Below are positions 28,653 through 38,536 of a DNA stretch of 64,000 nt, piece after piece. The notes beneath the pieces are model-generated. The model made no database searches. It had not been told where the DNA came from and saw only the letters and a program-made list of their open reading frames with translations. The DNA is from Nitrospira sp. CR1.1 (GTDB lineage Bacteria; Nitrospirota; Nitrospiria; Nitrospirales; Nitrospiraceae), in NCBI GenBank assembly GCA_014055465.1, contig WIAF01000002.1, forward strand, positions 62,001 through 126,000, read 5' to 3'. The first letter of the stretch is position 1. Every line of letters begins with the position of its first letter. The position numbers were made by a program, and so were the translations under genes.

Positions 28653-29684
28653 ATGTCTACATTTGTCGATCAAGTTCAAATCCTGGTCAAAGCCGGACAC
28701 GGCGGCAACGGGGCCTGCAGCTTCCGTCGCGAGAAATTTGTCCCGCGCGGTGGCCCGGATGGCGGGGATGGCGGAGACGGCGGCAGCGTCATTGTCGAGG
28801 CCACAACTCGGCTCAGCACTCTGCTGGATCTGCGGTACCAAAAACATTACGAGGCGGAAAAGGGCGAGGTCGGCGGCGGCAGCAACTGCCATGGGCGCCG
28901 CGGCGCCGATGTGCGTATTCCTGTCCCGGTCGGCACCATCGTGGTCGACGAGAATACCCAGGAACTCCTGGCGGACCTGACCGTGGATGGCGAGAGTTGT
29001 GTCATTGCCAGGGGAGGAATGGGGGGCCGCGGCAATACTCGCTTCGCCACCTCTACCAACCGTGTCCCGACTCAGTTCGAACCGGGCACGCCGGGTGAGG
29101 AACGCCTTCTGCGCCTCGACTTGAAACTCCTGGCCGATGTCGGATTGGTCGGCTACCCGAATGCCGGAAAATCGACGTTGATCTCCGCCGTCTCTGCGGC
29201 ACGTCCCAAGATCGCCGACTATCCCTTTACCACCCTCACACCCAACCTGGGTGTCGTACGATCGCCCGGCGACCACAGCTTCGTCATTGCGGACATCCCC
29301 GGATTAATCGAAGGCGCCCACGAAGGCAAGGGCCTCGGCTTTCAATTTCTCCGGCACATTGAACGCACCAGCCTGTTGCTCCATGTGATCGATATTTCAG
29401 AGTGGGCCACTGAGGACCCGGTCGCAAGTCTCAAGGTCATGCGCCACGAACTCTCTGCCTATGATGACGCGCTCGCCGCGCGCCCCTTTGCCGTAGTGGG
29501 CACGAAACTCGACGTCAAAGGCGAAGGAGAACGGCTCGAACGGCTTCGGACATATTGCCAACGGCGCAAGATTTCATTTTTTGCCATTTCGGCGGCCACG
29601 CGGGAAGGGCTGGACGAGTGTATCCGCTACATGGGCCAGCAGGTGGAGCGGCTCCGGAAAACCCCGTGCGAGACAAACTCCTAA
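28653..29684 (+). CDS. obgE: GTPase Obg/CgtA
   Basis: A 343-residue GTPase with the glycine-rich Obg fold (about 1-158; GGNGACSFRREKFVPRGGPDGG) and a G domain (about 159-335) with GYPNAGKST, DIPGLIEGAHEGKG and a GTKLD motif. The optional C-terminal OCT domain is absent. Obg proteins act in late 50S assembly and stress control. Its end overlaps proB by 19 bp. Confidence 0.96.
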   Translation: MSTFVDQVQILVKAGHGGNGACSFRREKFVPRGGPDGGDGGDGGSVIVEATTRLSTLLDLRYQKHYEAEKGEVGGGSNCHGRRGADVRIPVPVGTIVVDENTQELLADLTVDGESCVIARGGMGGRGNTRFATSTNRVPTQFEPGTPGEERLLRLDLKLLADVGLVGYPNAGKSTLISAVSAARPKIADYPFTTLTPNLGVVRSPGDHSFVIADIPGLIEGAHEGKGLGFQFLRHIERTSLLLHVIDISEWATEDPVASLKVMRHELSAYDDALAARPFAVVGTKLDVKGEGERLERLRTYCQRRKISFFAISAATREGLDECIRYMGQQVERLRKTPCETNS

Positions 29685-30787
29685 AACAAGCCAGACGAGT
29701 GGTTATCAAGATCGGAAGCAGTCTGGTCGCGTCACGCGAATCCGGCCTGAGCACCGAGCGCATCGAGCGACTCGCCACCGAAATTGCCCAGATACGGGCA
29801 CAGGGGCGCGAAGTGCTGGTTGTCTCGTCCGGCGCGGTCGTCTCTGGCATCAAAAAACTACAGTTACGGGAGTATCCCAAAAGCCTGCCGATCAAACAGG
29901 CCGCCGCCGCGGTCGGCCAGAGCCTCCTGATGTGGGCCTACGAGAAGGCGTTCGAACGCCTCTCTCTTCGCGTGGCCCAAGTGTTGTTGACCCATGAAGA
30001 CCTCGCGGATCGCCGGCGGTTTCTGAACGCCCGGCACACCCTCACCACCCTGATCAAATTCGGCGTCATTCCCATCATTAACGAAAACGATACCGTCGCG
30101 GTCGAGGAGATCCGCGTAGGAGACAACGATACGCTGGCGGCCCAGGTCGCTCACCTGGTGGATGCCGACCTGCTGATCATCCTTTCTGACGTGGACGGAC
30201 TCTTCACCGCCGATCCTCGCAAAGATTCGCAGGCCACACTGATTCCGCTGGTTCAAGAGATCACGGAGGACATCGAGCAACGTGCAGGCATGTCCTCCAC
30301 CTTTGAAGGCACCGGCGGCATGGCGACGAAGGTACGCGCCGCTAAGAAAGTGGGAGAATATGGCGTGGCGACCTTGATCCTGAACGGGACACGCACAGGC
30401 CTGCTTCCGGATGCGCTGTCAGGGCAACCAGGCGGCAGCCTGTTTCTCGGCCGCGAACGGCGCATGAACAGCCGAAAACATTGGATCGCGTTTACGTTAC
30501 GCCCCCGCGGGCACGTGCAATTGGATCAGGGCGCCGTTGAGGCGCTGGTGCGAAACGGCAAAAGCCTGTTGGCCTCGGGCATCCGTGATATTACCGGCCA
30601 CTTCGAGGCCGGCGACGCGGTCACCTGCGCCGGACCTGACGGGAGAGAATGCGCCAAAGGCCTGGTCAATTTCTCATCCACGATCTTGACCCGCATCAAA
30701 GGGCTTAAGACTGCCGACATCCAGAAAATCCCTGGTCTCCAGGAGTACGAAGAGGTCATTCACCGCGACAACCTGGTGATCCTGTAA
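29666..30787 (+). CDS. proB: Glutamate 5-kinase
   Basis: From GTG 29666 the product has 373 residues: an amino-acid kinase domain (VVIKIGSSLVAS, VVSSGAVVSGIKKL, IINENDTVAVEE, DNDTLAAQVA, LSDVDGLFTADPR) and a C-terminal PUA domain (about 275-373). It catalyses the first step of proline synthesis. The GTG start is 18 bp inside obgE and gives the normal N-terminus; the longer frame to 29555 would use obgE sequence in another frame. proA is not in the window. Confidence 0.94.
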   Translation: MRDKLLKQARRVVIKIGSSLVASRESGLSTERIERLATEIAQIRAQGREVLVVSSGAVVSGIKKLQLREYPKSLPIKQAAAAVGQSLLMWAYEKAFERLSLRVAQVLLTHEDLADRRRFLNARHTLTTLIKFGVIPIINENDTVAVEEIRVGDNDTLAAQVAHLVDADLLIILSDVDGLFTADPRKDSQATLIPLVQEITEDIEQRAGMSSTFEGTGGMATKVRAAKKVGEYGVATLILNGTRTGLLPDALSGQPGGSLFLGRERRMNSRKHWIAFTLRPRGHVQLDQGAVEALVRNGKSLLASGIRDITGHFEAGDAVTCAGPDGRECAKGLVNFSSTILTRIKGLKTADIQKIPGLQEYEEVIHRDNLVIL

Positions 30788-30865
30788 CGGCTCAGGTCTA
30801 GGCGCCGGCTGCCAGGGCTGTGCTTCCGTACGTGCCGCATATTCGCGAATTGAGATGGAGCCCAC

Positions 30866-31546
30866 ATGCGCCTGGGACTCTTGGGCGGCAGTTTTAATCC
30901 GATTCACCGGTGCCATCTGTTGATTGCGCAGTCGGCACGGCGTCTCCTGCATCTGGATCAGGTGCTGTTCATCCCGACCGGTGATCCCCCGCACAAACAA
31001 CCGGGTACCCTGGCTTCCGCACACCATCGCTATCACATGGTCCAACTGGCGATTCAAGATCAGCCCGCCTTCACCCTCACGGACATGGAAATCCGCCGGA
31101 CCGGCAAATCCTATTCCATCGATACCGTCCGCGCGCTTCAACAGGAATACGGGGCGGACGCCGCGCTCTTTTTCATCATTGGCCTCGATGCGTTTCTGGA
31201 CCTTCCCTCCTGGAAGGAAGCGGAACGTCTTCTGACGCTCTGCCATTTCGTGGTCATTTCCAGACCGTCCACGACCTTCCTGGCAGTGGCCTCCATGCCG
31301 TTTTTTCCTGAAATTCCCACCGATGAGCTGATCGCGCTGGATGCCGGGCGGCTGGAACGAGCGGACGTGCCGCTCAAAAATGGTCAGGCGCTGACATTCT
31401 TGAGGCTGCCGCCCTGTGAAAGCTCTGCGTCGGACATCAGAGCACGCGTGTCCGATGGCCGTCCTCTGGCAAATTTGTTGCCCACCCTGGTCGAATCCTA
31501 TATACTTCGCGAGGGGTTATACAGGGAGGACCGTGAGCGTTTCTGA
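30866..31546 (+). CDS. nadD: Nicotinate-nucleotide adenylyltransferase
   Basis: A 226-residue nucleotidyltransferase with GGSFNPIHRCHLLIA at the start (GxFxPxHxxH pattern) and the second motif SASDIRARVSDGRPLANLLP near the end. It forms NaAD in NAD synthesis, complementing nadA at 53 kb. It overlaps the rsfS start by 14 bp; nadD-rsfS order is widely conserved. Confidence 0.95.
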   Translation: MRLGLLGGSFNPIHRCHLLIAQSARRLLHLDQVLFIPTGDPPHKQPGTLASAHHRYHMVQLAIQDQPAFTLTDMEIRRTGKSYSIDTVRALQQEYGADAALFFIIGLDAFLDLPSWKEAERLLTLCHFVVISRPSTTFLAVASMPFFPEIPTDELIALDAGRLERADVPLKNGQALTFLRLPPCESSASDIRARVSDGRPLANLLPTLVESYILREGLYREDRERF

Positions 31547-31955
31547 GACAAAAGCCAAAGCTCTCGCGGTGGCTGCCGCCATTCTGGACAAGAAAGCCAC
31601 CGATGTCCTGATCCTGCATATCGCCAAACTGACCTCTATCGCCGACTACTTAGTCATCGGCTCCGGCGAGTCGGAACGTCAAGCACGGGCGATCGCAGAC
31701 CACGTCGGCGATGTGCTCAAGGCCCAAGGGCATCCGCCGCTCAGTGTTGAAGGGGCGTCGTCAGCCAAGTGGGTCGTTATGGACTTTGGTGACGTCATCG
31801 TTCACATCTTCCAGAAGGATATTCGCGAACACTACGCCCTCGAACGACTGTGGGGCGACGCAGGACAGGTCAAGCTGCCGGAAGAGCGCGCCGTGAAGGT
31901 GGCTCCACCGGCACGCACAACGGCCCGGACTGCCCGCACCCGGAAACGGGTCTAG
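31533..31955 (+). CDS. rsfS: Ribosome silencing factor RsfS
   Basis: From GTG 31533 the product has 140 residues of the Iojap family: ILDKKATDVLILHIAKLTSIADYLVIGSG and the WVVMDFGDVIVHIFQKDIREHYALERLWGDA segment. It binds L14 and blocks subunit joining in starvation. AGGGAGGA lies directly before the GTG, deciding the start. The C-terminal 25 residues are an unusual basic Ala/Thr/Arg tail. Confidence 0.94.
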   Translation: MSVSETKAKALAVAAAILDKKATDVLILHIAKLTSIADYLVIGSGESERQARAIADHVGDVLKAQGHPPLSVEGASSAKWVVMDFGDVIVHIFQKDIREHYALERLWGDAGQVKLPEERAVKVAPPARTTARTARTRKRV

Positions 31956-31956
31956 C

Positions 31957-33357
31957 ATGTTTCGGCTTCTCTCCACGATTTTCCTTGTCAGTGTCGGCAT
32001 CTTTCTCTACAGTTATTTCCGCGAACTGAACCCTGGCACAATCACGGTCCGGACCAGTCCCGACGCCCTCTTTGAGCTGAGCCCCGTCTCATTGGTGCTG
32101 TTCTCGATGGCCCTGGGCGCCACGGTGGTTGCCCTCATCGTCACGATCAAGGAAACGTCGCACGTCTTCATGAATTGGCGCACGAATCGCCTCGTACGCC
32201 GCAAGGAGAAGGTGGACGCTCTCCACCGGGATGGAACGCACGCCTTCATGTCCAAGCGAACAGCCGATGCCGTCAGCCTGTTTGAGCGCGCCCTCGTCAT
32301 CGATCCCAATCGGACCGACTCATTGCTGTGGCTCGGCAATATTTATCGTTCCGAAAGCAATTTCACGGAAGCCATCCGGCTCCACCAGCAGGCCTACCGC
32401 ATTGAAGAACGGAATGTGGAGGTGCTGCTCGAATTAGCCAAGGATTTGGAAGGCGCCCGCCGCTATGAAGAGGCCCTCCAGACACTCCAGAATATTCTGC
32501 GGATCGAGCCGGACAATCTAATGGCCCTGATCCGCAAGCGCGATTTGCAGATCAAACTCGAAAAATGGAGCGACGCGCTGGAGATCCAACACCGGTTGGT
32601 CAAAGCGAACCTCCCAGAAAGCGAGCGCCGGGCCGAGGCCAATCTTCTGCTGGGCTGCATGTATGAAGTGGGTCGGCAACTCCTGGAGCGAGGGCACCCG
32701 GACAAGGCCCGCCGGTATTTCAGGGGCGCGATCAAAAAAGATCGTTCGTTCCTGCCGGCCTATATCGGCATCGGGGAGATCTTGGTCCGTGAGGGAAAAA
32801 TCAAGAACGCGGTTGAAATCCTCAAAAAGATTTACGCCAAGACGCGCAGTGTCATCATCCTGCACCGCCTGGAAGAATTGTTTCTGGAGCTCGGAGAGCC
32901 GGATGAAATCATCCGTGTGTACCAGGAGGCCCTGCAGCAGGATCCGCACAATGCCGTGATCCAGTTCTACCTGGGCAAGCTGTATTACCGGCTCGAAATG
33001 GTGGATGAGGCGTACGACGTGCTGGCAACCCTGGACGGCACGCAGGAACAGCTTGTCGATTACCATAAGATCATGGCCAATCTGTACCTTCGCAAACAAC
33101 ACATGGACGAGGCGGTGGGCGAACTGAAAAAAGCCCTGGGCTTCAAGAAACGTGTCGTCGTGCCCTACCAATGCACCCAATGCCACCATGAGTTGGCCGA
33201 ATGGTCAGGTCGGTGCCGCCGGTGCGGCCGCTGGAATACCTATGTCGCCCTGCCCTGGAGAGACAGTGCCAAGTCCGGTGCCGATCAGGACGGGCAGACG
33301 GCACGGATCCCCGCCGTCCCCTATCAAGGCATTGCATCTCCGTTTGAAACCGTGTAG
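31957..33357 (+). CDS. LapB/YciM-like membrane TPR protein with rubredoxin-type zinc site
   Basis: A 466-residue protein with two N-terminal hydrophobic segments (about 5-20 and 40-62), a row of about eight TPR repeats (about 90-395) and a C-terminal four-cysteine knuckle at 406, 409, 420 and 423 (CTQCHHELAEWSGRCRRCG). TPR repeats plus this rubredoxin-like site are the hallmark of LapB, which tunes LPS synthesis through LpxC turnover in enterobacteria. E. coli LapB has one membrane helix, so the second segment is a difference. It starts 1 bp after rsfS. Confidence 0.8.
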   Translation: MFRLLSTIFLVSVGIFLYSYFRELNPGTITVRTSPDALFELSPVSLVLFSMALGATVVALIVTIKETSHVFMNWRTNRLVRRKEKVDALHRDGTHAFMSKRTADAVSLFERALVIDPNRTDSLLWLGNIYRSESNFTEAIRLHQQAYRIEERNVEVLLELAKDLEGARRYEEALQTLQNILRIEPDNLMALIRKRDLQIKLEKWSDALEIQHRLVKANLPESERRAEANLLLGCMYEVGRQLLERGHPDKARRYFRGAIKKDRSFLPAYIGIGEILVREGKIKNAVEILKKIYAKTRSVIILHRLEELFLELGEPDEIIRVYQEALQQDPHNAVIQFYLGKLYYRLEMVDEAYDVLATLDGTQEQLVDYHKIMANLYLRKQHMDEAVGELKKALGFKKRVVVPYQCTQCHHELAEWSGRCRRCGRWNTYVALPWRDSAKSGADQDGQTARIPAVPYQGIASPFETV

Positions 33358-33457
33358 GGTTTCCACCGCCCTTTTTTCTTTTCACGGATAAGACCTCAGC
33401 CTCGTACGCCCCCATCGTGGAGCAAAGGCTAGTCTGTCTTTTCGAGGAGTAGCGTGC

Positions 33458-34489
33458 ATGACTGATTTTACGATCCTGGCCGACAAGGCTTTGCGGGATG
33501 AGTTGCTCACCCCAGAGGAATGCCTCGCCGTATTGCACACACCAGACGACCGGTTGCTCGAACTTCTACAGGCAGCCTTCAAGGTCCGTGAGCGGTATTT
33601 CGGCAAGACTGTTCGTCTTCAAATGCTTCTGAACGCGAAGAGCGGCGCCTGCCAGGAAGACTGTGGGTACTGCTCGCAATCCTCCGTGTCAACGGCCCCC
33701 ATCGAGCGGTATGGCCTGCTGCCGCAAGATCAAATGATAACCGGCGCGCGCCGCGCGGCCGCCGCCAAAGCTCAACGCTACTGCATCGTCATCAGCGGAC
33801 GCAGCCCGCTGGATCGGGAGATCGCTGATATCGCCTCGGCCGTCCGGTCCATCAAGCAGGAAGTCCCGATCCAAATCTGTTGCTCCTTGGGACTCCTCAA
33901 CGAACGCCAGGCGAAAGACCTCAAAGCCGCCGGTGTGGATCGCATTAATCACAACCTGAATACGAGCGAGGCCTATCACGCGGAAATCTGCAGCACGCAC
34001 ACGTTTCAAGACCGGCTCGCCACGATTCGACATGCGAGGACGGCCGGTCTGGAGATCTGTTCGGGAGGCATTGTCGGGATGGGAGAGGGTGATGAGGATT
34101 TGATCGATCTGGCGCTTGCCCTTCGGGAGGTCAAACCGGATTCGATTCCCCTGAACATGCTGCATCCGGCTTCCGGCACACCGCTGGAGCATTGCACGCC
34201 CCTGACGCCGCAGCGCTGCCTGAAAGCCCTCTGCCTATTCCGCTTTCTTCACCCGCGCACGGAACTTCGTATCGCCGGCGGCCGCGAGCATAACTTGCGC
34301 AGCCTGCAACCCCTGGCGCTCTATCCGGCAGATTCCGTGTTTGTGAATGGGTATCTCACCACTCCAGGCCAACCGGCCGCAGAAGTCTGGCGCATGATTG
34401 AAGACCTGGGATTTGATATCCAAGTGGACGCGCTCCCGACACAGGGCGCCACTCCAGCCGCGGAGCCGGCTGTCGGCCTTCATTCATAA
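33458..34489 (+). CDS. bioB: Biotin synthase
   Basis: A 343-residue radical-SAM enzyme that inserts sulfur into dethiobiotin. The cluster motif C-x3-C-x2-C is at Cys65, Cys69 and Cys72 (SGACQEDCGYCSQS); other family segments are GLEICSGGIVGMGE and LRIAGGREHNLRSLQP. The Arg for the second cluster is in that last motif. Other bio genes are not nearby. Its 3' end overlaps the convergent permease gene by 10 bp. Confidence 0.95.
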   Translation: MTDFTILADKALRDELLTPEECLAVLHTPDDRLLELLQAAFKVRERYFGKTVRLQMLLNAKSGACQEDCGYCSQSSVSTAPIERYGLLPQDQMITGARRAAAAKAQRYCIVISGRSPLDREIADIASAVRSIKQEVPIQICCSLGLLNERQAKDLKAAGVDRINHNLNTSEAYHAEICSTHTFQDRLATIRHARTAGLEICSGGIVGMGEGDEDLIDLALALREVKPDSIPLNMLHPASGTPLEHCTPLTPQRCLKALCLFRFLHPRTELRIAGGREHNLRSLQPLALYPADSVFVNGYLTTPGQPAAEVWRMIEDLGFDIQVDALPTQGATPAAEPAVGLHS

Positions 34490-37134
34490 CGAAGCCCCTC
34501 GACCAAGGGTTGCCTGGCGGCCCAGCGGGCCGGCCAGAACCCGGCAAGGAGGGATGCCACCAATGCCAAGGCAGCAACCTCTGCCATGAGGCCAACTGGC
34601 CAGGAGATCTGGATTGTCCAGCCGAACGACTGCCGGTTGATGACCCGGATCAAGATGAGCGCGAGGGCAGCCCCTCCGAACAATCCCATCGCTGTCCCCA
34701 GCAATCCCAAATAGCCGGCCTCCCAGAGAATTAACGCCGTCACCTGCCCCCGGCTGCTGCCCAACGCCTGTAAGGTAGCCAATTCACGCCGCCGCTCGAC
34801 CACCGATGTGACCAATGTGTTGATGATTCCCAACGTCGCGATGATCACGGCGATGGCCTCCAGCACATAGGTCAAGGTAAACGTCCGGTCGAAAATTCGA
34901 AGAATCTCCTGGCGCAACTCTGCATTGCTCAACAGAGTCGGCATGAGATTTCCGGCTGAGGCTCTGGCGAGGGTGTCAAGAATGGCCGTTCGGGCCTTCT
35001 CCATATCGGCACCCGATTCGACATAGACAGGAAAGACGGTCACCCCCTCATCGTTCCACCATTGCTGATACAACGAACGGTCAATGACGATCTTGCCCCC
35101 ATCGGTGGCATAGTCATAAAACACGCCCAGCACCTCTAAGGACTGCTCGCCCCTCTGCGTCACAATAGACAACCGGCTTCCCCTGCCTACCGCCAAATGA
35201 TTCGCGACTACCTCTGAAAGAATTGCGCCTTCCCCGGCCGCGGCACGAGCCAGGATTGCCGCAGACTCCCCTTCCACAAAAAGATACCGGCTCCGGGCTG
35301 CATGAAGCGCTAGATCGCGGGACACCAGCGAGACCGGCCTTCCGTGCAGGTCGATGCGCAGGTCACGGTACGTGTCAACCGCTGAGACGAGGTGTGAACT
35401 GGCCAACCGGGCCCGCCAGTGACCAGGCAGCACCGGACTCGACGTCCCGCTGCGCACTGCGTGCGGCCACCCGGCGGGAGCGACGATAAAATCGGCCATG
35501 ACGGTCTGATCGATCCAGATTTCAACCGTGTCGCGAAAACTTCGAATCATAACCAGCACGCCGACCATAATCGCGACGCCCACGAGAAAAGCAGATACCG
35601 TGACGGCATTCCGCCCCATCCCCCGGCTGGTCTGCTCGCGGGCGATATGCCGTATGGCCCCTCCCAACGTGGGTGTCTGGGACATAACGCCCAATTCCCT
35701 GGTCTGACAGAGGCGCAGCATCAGGCTAGGCACGAGGCAGGACAAACCCGCGAGCAGACAAAAGGTTGCAAGATACCCGAATACCGGCACTCCACCGACC
35801 GGACCGGCCAATGCGCATCCCATGGTAATCACTAACAGAACTCCACCAGCCAGGCCCAGCGAAGCCGCACGGACGCGCTGAGCGACATCGTATTCACCCG
35901 GCGCCAGCGCCGCGACCACAATGGTGCGTCCGGCATCCACACTCGGACCGAGTGCGCCCAGGATGGATACTCCACTCCCAATCATCACCGCTTCGACCAA
36001 CAACCGGCCCGACCCGGGAGGAAAACCGGCGGCTCCGGTCGAATGAGACAGCGGAGTATAGAGATCATGGATCGTCCGGCCGACCAGCGCGACCAGCACA
36101 TCGCCCAGCAACAGACCGAGTACCCCCCCCAGCAGTCCGCCCGCCACCCCGAACACTCCGGCTTCCGCCAGAAACAGGCCGACGACCATCGGTTCCGACA
36201 TGCCGATCGCGCGCAGAATCCCTACCTCTCGCCGTCGCTGTGCCACCGTAAAGGAAACGGTGTTGTAGATCAGAAAGATCCCGACCAGGAGCCCCACCAT
36301 GCTCAAAACGGTAAGATTCAGTTGAAAGGCCCCGACCATCGACTCGACCTGCCGGCTACGCTGGATCGGACGGCGAACCGTGACAGCCGGGGGCAAGACC
36401 TTCCCGATCGCCTCCGCCACCTGCTCGACAGACGCAGCGGGCGACGTGACCACATCTATGCGATCGAGACGACCGATGAGCCCGAAGGTCCGCTGCACCG
36501 CCGCGATATCCATCACCGCCATGCGGTCCCAGGCTGAAGACGCGCCCGGGCGGCGCCCCATGACTCCTATAATGGAGACGGACACCTGCTGGTCACCGCT
36601 CTGAAGCGCCAATTGAGCCCTTGGTGCAAGACCCAGTTCCGACGCAAGGGCCTGCCCCACCAGAAGGCCATTATCCGCCAGGAGGTCGTCCAAGGCGACT
36701 CGCTCGCCAGCCCGCGCTCCCGCATCAGGTGGGGGAGAGACACGTCCTCCCTCTGAGCTCAACTCCTCCAGGAGGTCCAAACCAAGGATCGGCAACGACT
36801 GCCGTGGGGTCCTGCCATCCATGACCCGCACGCCGACCTCCAACACCGGTCTCGCCGATCCAACGCCGGGAACGGTCCGAATGGTGGTAATTAGCCGCTC
36901 GTCCAGACCGGCTTCTCCAGCCGACACTTCAAGGGTGACCGGACCAGCAACCGTCAAGACTGACTCTTCAAAAGACCGCAGAACTTCCACGTTGGCCGTT
37001 TGAACGGCAATGGTGGCCGCAACTCCCAGTCCGACACCGATCATGGTCAACGCTGTCCGACCCGGATGAGTGGACAAATGTGTCCATCCCAGGCGCGCAC
37101 AGACCTTGAATAAAGCAGCGTGAACCAACGACAT
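34480..37134 (-). CDS. ABC transporter permease with two FtsX domains
   Basis: An 884-residue membrane protein containing two permease units. Each has an N-terminal helix, a MacB-type periplasmic domain and FtsX-type helices (near 255-420 and 765-880), plus extra helices in the centre. The architecture fits duplicated LolC/E- or DevC-like permeases that move lipids, lipoproteins or peptides across the envelope by mechanotransmission. A LolD-like ATPase at 38658-39356, two genes away on the same strand, is the likely partner. Substrate unknown. Confidence 0.87.
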   Translation of the reverse strand: MSLVHAALFKVCARLGWTHLSTHPGRTALTMIGVGLGVAATIAVQTANVEVLRSFEESVLTVAGPVTLEVSAGEAGLDERLITTIRTVPGVGSARPVLEVGVRVMDGRTPRQSLPILGLDLLEELSSEGGRVSPPPDAGARAGERVALDDLLADNGLLVGQALASELGLAPRAQLALQSGDQQVSVSIIGVMGRRPGASSAWDRMAVMDIAAVQRTFGLIGRLDRIDVVTSPAASVEQVAEAIGKVLPPAVTVRRPIQRSRQVESMVGAFQLNLTVLSMVGLLVGIFLIYNTVSFTVAQRRREVGILRAIGMSEPMVVGLFLAEAGVFGVAGGLLGGVLGLLLGDVLVALVGRTIHDLYTPLSHSTGAAGFPPGSGRLLVEAVMIGSGVSILGALGPSVDAGRTIVVAALAPGEYDVAQRVRAASLGLAGGVLLVITMGCALAGPVGGVPVFGYLATFCLLAGLSCLVPSLMLRLCQTRELGVMSQTPTLGGAIRHIAREQTSRGMGRNAVTVSAFLVGVAIMVGVLVMIRSFRDTVEIWIDQTVMADFIVAPAGWPHAVRSGTSSPVLPGHWRARLASSHLVSAVDTYRDLRIDLHGRPVSLVSRDLALHAARSRYLFVEGESAAILARAAAGEGAILSEVVANHLAVGRGSRLSIVTQRGEQSLEVLGVFYDYATDGGKIVIDRSLYQQWWNDEGVTVFPVYVESGADMEKARTAILDTLARASAGNLMPTLLSNAELRQEILRIFDRTFTLTYVLEAIAVIIATLGIINTLVTSVVERRRELATLQALGSSRGQVTALILWEAGYLGLLGTAMGLFGGAALALILIRVINRQSFGWTIQISWPVGLMAEVAALALVASLLAGFWPARWAARQPLVEGLRYE

Positions 37135-37170
37135 CTGTACGCTCGTTCGCCTTACAGTCCAGTAATTGTT

Positions 37171-37199
37171 TTTACAGATTTACCCAGGTATGCTAAGAT
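37171..37199 (+). promoter_or_regulatory. Sigma70-type promoter of the solo LuxR-type gene
   Basis: TTTACA (37171-37176) and TAAGAT (37194-37199) with a 17-bp spacer lie in an AT-rich stretch unlike its surroundings. The predicted start of transcription is about 27 bp before ATG 37233. Confidence 0.6.
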
Positions 37200-37232
37200 T
37201 ACTTTCAGTAGAATTTGGGGTACATAATTCTT

Positions 37233-37568
37233 ATGGCACTACGCAAACGACCTCAAGCAAAAAAATCCTCGAAAGCCACGAAAGCTTCGCCCGCAGCGAA
37301 GAAACGAAAGCCCGTGAAGTTGTCCAAGGCTGCGCCGGTGCGCGCCCGACGCTCAGACGGACTGACTCCCCGGCAAAAGGAAATTCTCAAACTGGTGTCG
37401 CAAGGGAACACCAACCGCGACATCGCCCGCCGTCTCGATATCAGCGTACGAACGGTTGAAGTGCATCGTTTTAATCTGATGCGACGATTGAAGGTCCGCA
37501 ACGTGGCCCAACTGCTCCGTCAGGCGCTGCAGCAGGGCTTCCTTCCCAAGAACTTTGCATTTCGATAA
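37233..37568 (+). CDS. Stand-alone LuxR-type DNA-binding protein
   Basis: A 111-residue protein made of a strongly basic, Lys/Ala-rich N-terminal tail (about 1-40) and a LuxR/GerE HTH domain (about 43-105) with LTPRQKEILKLVSQGNTNRDIARRLDISVRTVEVH-type order. No receiver or ligand domain is present, so activity may depend on abundance or on a partner. The tail resembles those of nucleoid-type proteins. ATG 37233 fits the promoter; a TTG at 37215 in frame is less likely. It faces no obvious target; the exporter permease is divergent from it. Confidence 0.82.
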   Translation: MALRKRPQAKKSSKATKASPAAKKRKPVKLSKAAPVRARRSDGLTPRQKEILKLVSQGNTNRDIARRLDISVRTVEVHRFNLMRRLKVRNVAQLLRQALQQGFLPKNFAFR

Positions 37569-37609
37569 TCCGACTGAACAGCGCGTGGCGCGGAACCCCG
37601 CGCCACGTG

Positions 37610-38536
37610 TCACAACTCTTTTAACCGCCCCCGATAGGCCTCCATCCGTTGCCCCCCGCGAGAGGCGAGTTCTCCCTCCAACTCACGCTCCAGGCGTTCG
37701 AACACCCCCAGGCCTTCTTCCACCAAAACCGTGCCCACCTGAACAGCCGAGGCCCCGCAAAGAACATGTTCAAACGCATCGCTTCCTTGCATGACTCCCC
37801 CGGTTCCAATGATCGGAATACGCCCGGCGAGCAGCTTCCAAAACGCGCGCACATTGGCCAGGGCGACAGGCTTGATCAACGCTCCCCCCAAGCCCCCGAA
37901 CCCTCCCTTTGGCTTAATGACCGGGGTTTCACGCTTCGGGTCGATCACAAGACCATTACCGACGGAATTGATCAAATTCAAATAGTCCACGCCGCAACGA
38001 CCGATCACCTCGGCCATGACCGCATGGTGAGCCGGATCAAAATAGGGCGGCAGCTTGACGCCCATCGGAACCGTGATGAGCGGCCGCACTCGCTTCAGAA
38101 GCCGCTCTGAATCCACCGGGTCATAGGCGATTTGCGGCTTGCCGGGAATGTTCGGGCACGACAGGTTCACCTCAATGAGATCAGGGTTCGCCTGATTAAT
38201 TACCCGCGCCATGGTGAGAAAATCGTCTTCGCACAAGCCGGCAATACTGGCGATGACAGGCTTGCCGAACTGCTTGAGCTCCGGGATGAGTTCCGCATAG
38301 GCCAGATAGCCAAGATTCGGAAGGCCCATGGAATTAATCGACCCGCTGGGAAATCCGTAATATCGCGGTTCAGGGTTCCCGTTACGCGGCTCCACCGTCA
38401 TCGATTTGGTCACGATGGCGCCGGCCCGCGAACGTCCCAGGGCCAGCAATTCTTCGCGCGTCATGCAGAGCGCCCCGGACGCGTTCATGAAACAGCTCGG
38501 AAAGGTTACACCCGCAATGGTCGTGCTGAGATTCAT
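37610..38536 (-). CDS. pyrD: Dihydroorotate dehydrogenase, class 1A-like (fumarate type)
   Basis: From ATG 38536 the product has 308 residues of the FMN-dependent DHOD barrel. The opening MNASGALCMTREELL and the INSMGLPNLGYLAY segment match class 1A; the catalytic cysteine is in VNLSCPNIPG. Class 1A enzymes are cytosolic and pass electrons to fumarate, unlike the quinone-linked class 2 of many Gram-negatives. No pyrK (class 1B partner) lies nearby. An ATG at 38569 would add 11 residues. Confidence 0.86.
   Translation of the reverse strand: MNLSTTIAGVTFPSCFMNASGALCMTREELLALGRSRAGAIVTKSMTVEPRNGNPEPRYYGFPSGSINSMGLPNLGYLAYAELIPELKQFGKPVIASIAGLCEDDFLTMARVINQANPDLIEVNLSCPNIPGKPQIAYDPVDSERLLKRVRPLITVPMGVKLPPYFDPAHHAVMAEVIGRCGVDYLNLINSVGNGLVIDPKRETPVIKPKGGFGGLGGALIKPVALANVRAFWKLLAGRIPIIGTGGVMQGSDAFEHVLCGASAVQVGTVLVEEGLGVFERLERELEGELASRGGQRMEAYRGRLKEL

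Noticed and set aside
33346-33376. Terminator after the LapB-like gene (GAAACC/GGTTTC then T-run)
   Set aside because: Stem is only 6 bp and partly inside the coding end, and the T-run is 7 bases away from it; too weak to call.
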